33,119 nucleotides of DNA from a bacterium. Its GTDB lineage: Bacteria > Bacteroidota > Bacteroidia > Cytophagales > Cyclobacteriaceae. The position numbers were made by a program, and so were the translations under genes. Positions 24,275 through 31,031 of the stretch are shown piece after piece; the stretch's first letter is position 1, and each line of letters begins with the position of its first letter. Under the pieces are notes generated by a model. It was given only the letters and a program-made list of their open reading frames with translations. It was not told the origin of the DNA and searched no databases. The stretch lies in contig JANSWY010000056.1 of the NCBI GenBank assembly GCA_024743255.1, positions 1-33,119 on the forward strand, written 5' to 3'.

Positions 24275-26514
24275 TGGTTTGTTTTAAAATTTAGTTGATA
24301 TGTTAAGTTGAAAAAGTAGGATCTTCCGTACGCTATTAGCCTGTTGGGTCCACTGCTGTGAACTCCTCCCGTGGATCCTCCTGTGGATATGGTTGTCACA
24401 TCCATCAGATTTTTAATTCCTGTTTGAACGGTTAGATTATTTCCGAATCTTTTTGAGCATGTAAGATTCATCCAGTGAAAGTCCTCTACTTCTGCAATGG
24501 AGATGTTTTCGCCAGATTGAATATAATTCTGTTGGGATCCAGTGTATTTGTAGGATAAAGCCATGTTGATCCCAGGTTTAGAGAATTCGTAAGAGACGTT
24601 TCCTGTAAGTTCCAATGCATAAAAGAACTGATCCAGGTTGAGTGAGTCTTCTTCGGAGATTCTATTGTATCGACCTATATAAGAGATTCCCGTTTTTACG
24701 CTTAGGCCTGATTTTTGGTATCCGATAGATGCGTTATAGCCAAGTGTTTTGAATTTGAGGATGTTCGCATAGCTGGTTGCGGTGATGTCTGTTTCTGATT
24801 GGGCGGTTGTGATTTGATTATCAATATCATTGAAGAAAGCTCCTAATGATAGATTGATGCTGCTGTTGAAGTTTTTATCCAGATAGGCGTTGAAATGATT
24901 TGATGACTCAGGACTTAGATTTGGATTACCAAAAATTCGGTGATTGGAATCAACAAATTCAAAGTAGAGTTCTCTTAAGGTTGGAGTTCGATAACCTCTT
25001 CCGTAAGACCCTCTAAACGTTACCTGATATGGGAGCGAAACTTTTGCATTAAGTGATGGAAGCAATGAGTTTCCATATTGTTGATTGTATGATGCCCTTA
25101 TACCAGGTCTTAGTTTTAGAATGCCACTAACAAATTCTAAGGATCCAAAATATGAGTACTCAGTCAATTGCTGTGAACCATCTTGAATTCTGCCCCCAGC
25201 TGCAGACTCATTACTCAACTCAAACCCAAGTTGATATTGGACATTGGAAAATAGATTGCCAGAAGAGATCATTCTTAATAGGTGAGCATTAAATGCACTT
25301 GTATCCTGGTCTTCTGATCCAGTAGTTAACGTTTCGGTACCACTGGTTAGGTCTTTGGAGAATCTTCTCTTGATTCTTTCAAAATCTGAATAACTATATA
25401 CAAAGGAGTATCGGTGTTTTTCAGATATGTTTCCCTCACTTTGAATTTGATGCATCCATCTTCTTGAGTCATAAGTTTCATCAAATGCATAGGGTCTATT
25501 TACTCCTGTAGATGGTTGGATATTATCTCTTTCAATTCCGGGACTGGATAGGAAATTGTTGTTCCAATCCACCTTATAATGTATAGAGTGATTTTTTCCA
25601 TTGTAGCGAAGCAGGCCATTTGCTGTCCAGAGCATTTTTGGGTCCCACTCGTAAGTCCGACTAGTAGAATCACCATTGAATCCCAGAAAGTCATTTCGGG
25701 AGATATTCATTTTTGCAGTCAACCGATTTAGAAAAGTCTTGCTGATGGCGAGTCTTTGAATGTGCCTGCCAGAACTAAAGCCATATTCATTCCCAACACT
25801 TTCTTCCTGGATGGAAGCCGAGATGGAGGATTCATTAGACTTCTTTGAAATGAGATTTACAACTCCTGCCAAAGCATTCGCCCCATAATTGACTGCCATT
25901 GGACCTTCCACTATTTCTATTCGCTCAATTTGTTGAAGATCAATCTGGCTGAGGTCTACATCATTTCCATTTCCATTTCTTCCTGCTATTGGTACTCCAT
26001 CCAGAAGAATCTTCGTATTTTGACTTGATAACCCTTGAAGCCCTATTGAATAATTACCAATGGCAGGATCATATGAGATCAATGAGTTGATATTGGTTTG
26101 CAATGCTTCTTCAAGGTTGATTGCACCCATAGCGGTAATGTCTTTTTGGCTAATGGTCTTTACCTGATAAACTGAGTTTTTAAGACTTTGAGGCTGAAAT
26201 TGACCAGTGGAGATCACCACTTCATCCAGAGTAATTTGATTGGACTCTAAATAGATATCGGCATCACCTTCGAATCGGATTTCTTTTGATTTGAATGAAA
26301 GGTGTTGAGTGATAATAAAAGTACCGGCCTGAATCAGCTCAGAGGTAATTTGTCCTTCATCATTGCTAATCAATATTTCTTCTTTGCCATTAAAAGAGAT
26401 CTGGGCAACCACACCTTCAATTGGAGATGCTGACCCCTTCTCCAAAAAAGTTATGGTCTGGGCATTAATTGAAATGCTGATAAAGATTAATATGATTGCT
26501 AATGCTGATCTCAT
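24271..26514 (-). CDS. TonB-dependent outer-membrane receptor (HmuR-like)
   Basis: 747 residues. Signal peptide 1-18 (SISINAQ), then a short carboxypeptidase-regulatory-like domain (TFLEKGSASPIEGVVAQI), a plug domain from about 95 to 225 (EVVISTGQFQ; NTKILLDGVPIAGRNGNG; IERIEIVEGPMAVNYGANAL; GVVNLISKKS), and a 22-strand barrel ending in YFFNLTYQLNFK. The coupled HmuY-like gene downstream points to heme or hemoprotein as substrate, imported with TonB energy. The start codon lies one base from a perfect 25-base palindrome (26516-26540), so the gene should be shut off when the metal is abundant. First gene of the three-gene operon with the HmuY and DUF6607 genes. Confidence 0.93.
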   Translation of the reverse strand: MRSALAIILIFISISINAQTITFLEKGSASPIEGVVAQISFNGKEEILISNDEGQITSELIQAGTFIITQHLSFKSKEIRFEGDADIYLESNQITLDEVVISTGQFQPQSLKNSVYQVKTISQKDITAMGAINLEEALQTNINSLISYDPAIGNYSIGLQGLSSQNTKILLDGVPIAGRNGNGNDVDLSQIDLQQIERIEIVEGPMAVNYGANALAGVVNLISKKSNESSISASIQEESVGNEYGFSSGRHIQRLAISKTFLNRLTAKMNISRNDFLGFNGDSTSRTYEWDPKMLWTANGLLRYNGKNHSIHYKVDWNNNFLSSPGIERDNIQPSTGVNRPYAFDETYDSRRWMHQIQSEGNISEKHRYSFVYSYSDFERIKRRFSKDLTSGTETLTTGSEDQDTSAFNAHLLRMISSGNLFSNVQYQLGFELSNESAAGGRIQDGSQQLTEYSYFGSLEFVSGILKLRPGIRASYNQQYGNSLLPSLNAKVSLPYQVTFRGSYGRGYRTPTLRELYFEFVDSNHRIFGNPNLSPESSNHFNAYLDKNFNSSINLSLGAFFNDIDNQITTAQSETDITATSYANILKFKTLGYNASIGYQKSGLSVKTGISYIGRYNRISEEDSLNLDQFFYALELTGNVSYEFSKPGINMALSYKYTGSQQNYIQSGENISIAEVEDFHWMNLTCSKRFGNNLTVQTGIKNLMDVTTISTGGSTGGVHSSGPNRLIAYGRSYFFNLTYQLNFKTNQ

Positions 26515-26515
26515 A

Positions 26516-26540
26516 ATTATTTAGAATGATTCTAAATAAT
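26516..26540. promoter_or_regulatory. Perfect 25-base palindromic operator before the TonB receptor gene
   Basis: ATTATTTAGAAT-G-ATTCTAAATAAT: twelve-base arms without a mismatch around one central base. It starts one base after the -10 element (two bases for the 23-base core) and ends one base before the receptor ATG, so it would cover the transcription start. Its symmetry and size fit Fur or DtxR-family repressors; which one is not decided by the sequence. Confidence 0.85.
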
Positions 26541-26541
26541 G

Positions 26542-26573
26542 CAAATATGGAGCTGCAGCACATCACCGATCAA
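26542..26573 (-). promoter_or_regulatory. Promoter of the heme-uptake operon
   Basis: On the minus strand, -33 TTG (26573-26571), a 21-base spacer and -10 CATATTTG (26549-26542), one mismatch from TAnnTTTG. The operator follows directly. Predicted 5' leader only about 20 bases. Confidence 0.6.
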
Positions 26574-26633
26574 TACCTAGAGATAGGTAATTGGGTCACT
26601 AATAGTAGTGATTTAATAGACTTGATTAGCTAA

Positions 26634-27296
26634 TTATAGTGATTGGACTCCTTGATTAACAGCAAAGGAGATAAGCTGAGCAGGAGACTTGAAGCCCAAT
26701 TTTTTGAGCATATTCTTTCTGTGGGAGTTGATTGTGTGTACGCTGAGATGTAATTGATCGGCTATTCTTTTAGTAGTGTAGCCCTTTACAATCAATCCCA
26801 AAACTTCTTGTTCTCTTTCAGAAAGCATGGAGATACTATCTTTCTGTCCTTCTCCCATTATAAGATCAAGAATTTGATTGCAGAAGAACCTTTGACCTAT
26901 AGCGATCTTTTTAATTGCTTCTCTAATCTCAAATTCATTGCACGACTTAGACAAGAATCCAGATATGCCACTATTTATAGATTGGTTAATCCTTTTGATA
27001 TTGGTATCGCTTGAAATGATAAGGACTTTCATAAACTGGCTAAGCTGTTCCAGTTGGTCAACGAATTCCTGACTATTATCGGTTTCTATATAATCAATGA
27101 CTAATAGGTCCGGCATTAACTGAAGCACTTCTCGCTTCCACTCAGATATCGATCCCTCTGATTCTCCAACACAGGTGTATTCTTCCATTTGTTCTAATAT
27201 GGATCTTGTACCACTTCTTGTAAGGAATTGATGGTCTATTATAAAGAATGATTTTTGCTTCAAACTCAACTGACTTTTATCATATCTGCAAGCCAA
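26634..27296 (-). CDS. LuxR/NarL-type response regulator, receiver partly degenerate
   Basis: 220 residues. Residues 15-135 form a receiver domain with phospho-acceptor Asp68 (LLVIDYIETD), the Ser switch (VLIISSDT) and Lys (GFLSKSCNE), but the acidic pair is D21-H22 (FIIDHQF) rather than two acids, which may weaken Mg2+ binding. Residues 155-220 form a LuxR helix-turn-helix (LSEREQEVLGLIVKGYTTKR; LHLSVHTINSHRKNMLKKLG). No in-frame ATG precedes the receiver; the start is probably TTG at 27296, or TTGs nine and eleven codons further in. No histidine kinase is adjacent. It lies between the two iron/heme operons with a related 17-base palindrome (27306-27322) ten bases upstream, so it may be controlled with them or control them. 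Confidence 0.88.
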   Translation of the reverse strand: MACRYDKSQLSLKQKSFFIIDHQFLTRSGTRSILEQMEEYTCVGESEGSISEWKREVLQLMPDLLVIDYIETDNSQEFVDQLEQLSQFMKVLIISSDTNIKRINQSINSGISGFLSKSCNEFEIREAIKKIAIGQRFFCNQILDLIMGEGQKDSISMLSEREQEVLGLIVKGYTTKRIADQLHLSVHTINSHRKNMLKKLGFKSPAQLISFAVNQGVQSL

Positions 27297-27305
27297 AATA
27301 AGAGC

Positions 27306-27322
27306 TTATTTAGACTAAATAA
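27306..27322. promoter_or_regulatory. 17-base palindrome TTATTTAG-A-CTAAATAA before the LuxR gene
   Basis: Perfect eight-base arms with one central base, ten bases before the presumed TTG start at 27296. The half-site equals that of the 23-base operators, but the halves are six bases closer. It may be a variant site, or one half of a weaker 23-base site at 27306-27328 (8 of 11 arm positions). Confidence 0.5.
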
Positions 27323-27337
27323 AAATAATTTGCTTTC

Positions 27338-27360
27338 TTATTTGGAATCAATCTAAATAA
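27338..27360. promoter_or_regulatory. Metal-type operator upstream of the DUF4856 operon (distal)
   Basis: TTATTTGGAAT-C-AATCTAAATAA, 9 of 11 arm positions paired. It overlaps the -33 TTG (27342-27344) of the plus-strand promoter, so binding would block RNA polymerase. Confidence 0.6.
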
Positions 27361-27371
27361 AAATAGTTTTG
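27342..27371 (+). promoter_or_regulatory. Promoter of the DUF4856-imelysin-HTTM-TonB operon
   Basis: -33 TTG (27342-27344, within TTTG), a 19-base spacer and a perfect -10 TAGTTTTG (27364-27371). A second perfect -10 (TAAATTTG, 27406-27413) closer to the ATG at 27423 would give a nearly leaderless mRNA. The first fits the operator geometry of the other promoters better. Confidence 0.6.
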
Positions 27372-27374
27372 CTC

Positions 27375-27397
27375 TTGTTTATAATAAGTCTAAATAA
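27375..27397. promoter_or_regulatory. Metal-type operator upstream of the DUF4856 operon (proximal)
   Basis: TTGTTTATAAT-A-AGTCTAAATAA, 8 of 11 arm positions paired. It begins three bases after the -10 element at 27364-27371, the same offset as at the other two promoters. The left half is degenerate. Confidence 0.5.
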
Positions 27398-27422
27398 AAT
27401 TAAAATAAATTTGCCACTCGAA

Positions 27423-28607
27423 ATGAAAATGCAGAGTTTACAATTAGTCAAAAAGTCGGTTTACATTGGTTTAACCGCAGTTTCTTTAGGTTTCCTTACA
27501 AGTTGTGGAGACGATGATGGTGACACAGATCCATTGATGGAAGTGCCTTCTACCTACGAATTTGAGAGAGATGGAGAGTCTTCAGTGAGCTTTTCTGGAC
27601 AAACTACCAGATTGGATATGCTTGCTGAGATGAAAGCTCTAGTTCTAAATGCGGATGGTGGAGCTTCTGTTAGTGAGTCTACACTACTAAATATGTTCGC
27701 TAACGAGAACAACCCTTTCGAAGATTCAGAATTGAATTCTGCTACTAAAGATCTTGAAAGCAAGACATTCATTTCGGATGTAGATTTCTACAAAGATTTA
27801 TTTGCTGAACTAGGTACAGTAAGTTCCAGAATCGAATCTGAAGGAACTACCGCTTCTCAGGGAGTTGCTGGTCTTTTAGATAGAGATGGAAATGGTAAAA
27901 CTATCCTTGTAAACGAAAAAGGATGGGAATACACTCAGTTCATTGAAAAAGGACTTATGGGTGCTGTATTCTACAACCAGATTTATAATGTCTACATGAC
28001 TGATGACAGAGTAGGTGATGCTGTTTCTAACGATGTTGTTGAAGAAGGAACTAACTACACTTCTATGGAGCATCACTGGGATGAGGCTTTTGGATACTTC
28101 GGAGTACCAATCGACTTCCCTGCTGGAGATCCTGTTTTGGAATCAGATGAAGACAGATTCTGGGCAAAATATACAATTGACCTTGATGATGAAGCTTTAC
28201 TTCCAGGTATCAACAGCACTTTGATGAATGCTTACATTACTGGTAGAACTGCTATTGTTAATAAACAATATGACATTAAAGATCAGCAAAGAGAGCTCAT
28301 CTATAAGTGGCATGAAATTGTAGCTGCTGCTACTGCGATTCACTACCTGAATTCTACTATTGACGATTTCAATAACAACGACATTCCTAATGCTTTCCAC
28401 CACCTTTCTGAGGCTTATATGTTCACGAAAGCATTACAATACAGCCCAAACAAAGTGATTACGCAATCAGAGATTAACACTATTCTGAATACCAATATGG
28501 GTACAGATGCTGATTTCTGGACTGCAACAATCGAAGGTTTAACGACAGCTAAAAACACTATCGCTTCTAAATACACGGAATTGGAAGCCATTAAGGATAT
28601 TCTATAA
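27423..28607 (+). CDS. DUF4856-family lipoprotein (imelysin-like)
   Basis: 394 residues from the ATG at 27423; the open frame reaches back to 27369, but that part overlaps operator and promoter sequence. Lipobox FLTSC near residue 28 followed by GDDDGDTD indicates a lipidated outer-membrane protein. The mature part is largely helical with acidic loops and contains VPSTYEFERDGESSVSFSGQ at its start, YTSMEHHWDEAFGYFGVP in the middle and YKWHEIVAAATAIHYLN later, which fit DUF4856, a relative of imelysin. The HHWDEAFGYF segment with paired His may bind metal (inference). First gene of the operon; its TAA shares one base with the ATG of the imelysin-like gene. Confidence 0.88.
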   Translation: MKMQSLQLVKKSVYIGLTAVSLGFLTSCGDDDGDTDPLMEVPSTYEFERDGESSVSFSGQTTRLDMLAEMKALVLNADGGASVSESTLLNMFANENNPFEDSELNSATKDLESKTFISDVDFYKDLFAELGTVSSRIESEGTTASQGVAGLLDRDGNGKTILVNEKGWEYTQFIEKGLMGAVFYNQIYNVYMTDDRVGDAVSNDVVEEGTNYTSMEHHWDEAFGYFGVPIDFPAGDPVLESDEDRFWAKYTIDLDDEALLPGINSTLMNAYITGRTAIVNKQYDIKDQQRELIYKWHEIVAAATAIHYLNSTIDDFNNNDIPNAFHHLSEAYMFTKALQYSPNKVITQSEINTILNTNMGTDADFWTATIEGLTTAKNTIASKYTELEAIKDIL

Positions 28608-29698
28608 TGATTAGAAAGTTATCATTTTCAATATTGTTCCTTGCCATCCTGGCTTCATCAGGGTGTAACGATGATTCCGGTACTGGAGGAGGACTGACTG
28701 CTGATCAATCAGCATTCCTGACCAATCTTGGTGAAAATGTGATTGTTCCGGCATATGAGAACCTGGTTACTGTTAATACCAATCTGAAATCCGCAGTAGA
28801 AACTTTCACTGGTGATGTTACTGATGATAATCTGACTGCAGTTCAAACTGCTTTGAAGACAGCAAGATTAGGATGGCAGGATTGTATGATGTTTGATTTT
28901 GGCCCGGCTTCTACAAATGGTTTGTCGAGTACATTGAACATCTTTCCGGTGGACGTACAAACGATAGAAAGTAATATTGAAAATGGTAACTTCTCTCTTG
29001 AGGCCGCAGCGGCTTCTGACCAGAGAGGTTACCAGGCTATTTCTTATCTCGTTCATGGAGGAGAAACTGATCAGGATCTGATCGCTCAATTCCAGGATAG
29101 TGAAAACAGAAGAACCTATCTAACTACTCTTGTTGATCTGATCGTTGAGAAATCAACTGCTACTTTAGAGGATTGGGAAACTGAGTACCTGGAGACTTTC
29201 AAGGCAGCTCAGGGAACTGATGTTGGGAGTTCGCTTGGACAATTAGTGAATGCAACTACCCAAACTCTGGAAAGAAATACGAGAGATGCCAAAATTGGAA
29301 TCCCTGTTGGATTAAGATCATTGGGTATACCAAACCCTGATAGAGTAGAAGGATTGTATGCACCAAATTCTGTTGAATTTTTGGTTAGAAACCTGAATGC
29401 TTATAGAAATATTTACACAGGTACTTCAACCGGAGATGGTTTATTGGATTACCTCAATGAAATAGAGGCGAAAACCATTGATAACGAAAATATGGCGGAC
29501 AATATCTTGTCACAATTTGATGCAAGTATTACCGCAGCTGGATTGATTCAGGAGCCACTTTATGTAGAAGTGGTGGATAACCCGGATCAGACCAACACTA
29601 CAATTGCAGAGCTTCAGAATCTCCTTGTTCTGATTAAGACTGAGATGGTTTCTGCATTGGGTATAAGTATCACATATCAAGATAATGATGGAGATTAG
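28607..29698 (+). CDS. Imelysin-family lipoprotein
   Basis: 363 residues. Lipobox ASSGC with the Cys near residue 20, then NDDSGTGGG as sorting linker. Two helical bundle repeats follow; the segment ARLGWQDCMMFDFGPAST resembles the W-x-x-x-E-x-F-x-F-G-P motif of imelysins, with the Glu replaced. The GxHxxE motif used to define peptidase M75 appears only as GYQAIS, without His and Glu, so protease activity is unlikely. Such Bacteroidota members are typically encoded beside TonB receptors and thought to take part in iron uptake. It overlaps its neighbours at both ends: one base with DUF4856, 14 bases with HTTM. Confidence 0.9.
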   Translation: MIRKLSFSILFLAILASSGCNDDSGTGGGLTADQSAFLTNLGENVIVPAYENLVTVNTNLKSAVETFTGDVTDDNLTAVQTALKTARLGWQDCMMFDFGPASTNGLSSTLNIFPVDVQTIESNIENGNFSLEAAAASDQRGYQAISYLVHGGETDQDLIAQFQDSENRRTYLTTLVDLIVEKSTATLEDWETEYLETFKAAQGTDVGSSLGQLVNATTQTLERNTRDAKIGIPVGLRSLGIPNPDRVEGLYAPNSVEFLVRNLNAYRNIYTGTSTGDGLLDYLNEIEAKTIDNENMADNILSQFDASITAAGLIQEPLYVEVVDNPDQTNTTIAELQNLLVLIKTEMVSALGISITYQDNDGD

Positions 29699-31031
29699 TT
29701 GGCGTCACATACAGCACCAACTAATTGATCAAAAAGTATCAATTGCACCCTTAACAATGTTCAGGGTGCTTTTTGGTTTTATGATGTCCCTTAGTATTGT
29801 CCGTTTTCTGGTCAATGGCTGGGTCTATGATCAATACATCGCACCTCAATATCACTTTTCATATTTTGGATTTGAATGGGTGAAAAACCCAGGAGAAATT
29901 GGCATCTACGTACTATTCGGATTATGCCTGCTATCAGCAATTTCCATTATGATTGGCTTTCGATACAGGATTGCAGCGGTATTGTTCTTTTTAAGCTTTA
30001 CCTACATCGAGCTTATCGATAAAACCAATTATTTAAATCATTATTACTTCATCAGCCTCATGGCATTCCTGATGATTTTCTTGCCGGCTAATCAGTATTT
30101 TTCTGTTGATGCCTGGTTGAAAGGGATTCATCAAAAAACAGTTTCTGCCTGGACGGTTAATAGCATTAAGTTTCAATTAGCCATTGTATATGTTTTTGCA
30201 GGAATCGCAAAGCTAAACTCCGATTGGTTGATTGAAGCAATGCCTCTAAAACTTTGGCTGCCTGCCAATTCACATCTTCCAATTATTGGATCCCTAATGG
30301 AAGAATCATGGGTGGCTTACGCATTCAGCTGGGGAGGTGCATTTTACGACTTGTTTATTGTTGGATTCCTACTTTATAAGCCAACAAGATTAATAGCATA
30401 TTCAGCAGTTATTTTCTTCCATATCATTACCTGGATACTTTTCCCAATCGGAATGTTCCCATGGATTATGATATTGTCGACACTGATTTATTTCAGCGCC
30501 GAATTCCATGAAAAAGTGATCTCTGCAATTTCCAGGTTCTTTAAATCGGGGAATTATAAAATTGGTGAGAGCAAATTCACATTTAAGCCTGTATCAACAT
30601 TGTTGATTGTCTTTTTTGTGTTGCAACTATTGCTTCCGTGGAGGTATTTGTTTTATCCCGGAGATTTGTTTTGGAATGAGCAAGGCTATAGATTTTCATG
30701 GCGTGTAATGCTCATGGAAAAAGCTGGGTACACCACATTGCATGTAAAAGATCCTGAAACAGGCAAAAGCGGACAAATTGCTAATTACGAGTTTCTTACT
30801 CCGCAGCAAGAGAAAATGATGTCCACTCAGCCGGATATGATTTTGCAATACGCACATATTGTTGAGGATTATTACCAAAATCAAGGCATAGAAGACCCTA
30901 TTGTCTATGCAGAAAGCTATGTCACTTTAAATGGAAGAAAGAGCCAACTTTTCCTCGATCCTAAGGTTGACCTAACGAAAGAAAAAGATTCCTTTAAACC
31001 AAAATCCTGGATCCTTCCTAACTGTAGATGA
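29685..31031 (+). CDS. HTTM (vitamin K-dependent gamma-carboxylase-like) membrane protein
   Basis: 448 residues. Starts at ATG 29685 or 29688 within the end of the imelysin gene. About seven to nine membrane helices lie in residues 20-325, then a soluble C-terminal region of about 120 residues with GYTTLHVKDPETGKSG and VTLNGRKSQLFLDP. By eye, YLNHYYFISLMAF (His119) and VYVFAGIAKLNSDW (Lys176) match the segments around His160 and catalytic Lys218 of human GGCX, with nearly the same spacing, so carboxylase- or epoxidase-type chemistry is possible; the bacterial substrate is unknown. Its stop overlaps the next TonB receptor start as ATGA, which ties it to iron uptake. Confidence 0.9.
   Translation: MMEISWRHIQHQLIDQKVSIAPLTMFRVLFGFMMSLSIVRFLVNGWVYDQYIAPQYHFSYFGFEWVKNPGEIGIYVLFGLCLLSAISIMIGFRYRIAAVLFFLSFTYIELIDKTNYLNHYYFISLMAFLMIFLPANQYFSVDAWLKGIHQKTVSAWTVNSIKFQLAIVYVFAGIAKLNSDWLIEAMPLKLWLPANSHLPIIGSLMEESWVAYAFSWGGAFYDLFIVGFLLYKPTRLIAYSAVIFFHIITWILFPIGMFPWIMILSTLIYFSAEFHEKVISAISRFFKSGNYKIGESKFTFKPVSTLLIVFFVLQLLLPWRYLFYPGDLFWNEQGYRFSWRVMLMEKAGYTTLHVKDPETGKSGQIANYEFLTPQQEKMMSTQPDMILQYAHIVEDYYQNQGIEDPIVYAESYVTLNGRKSQLFLDPKVDLTKEKDSFKPKSWILPNCR

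Noticed and set aside
26596-26611. TCACTA-ATAG-TAGTGA hairpin as terminator of the LuxR gene
   Set aside because: Only six pairs and no U-tract on the minus strand; too weak to call.
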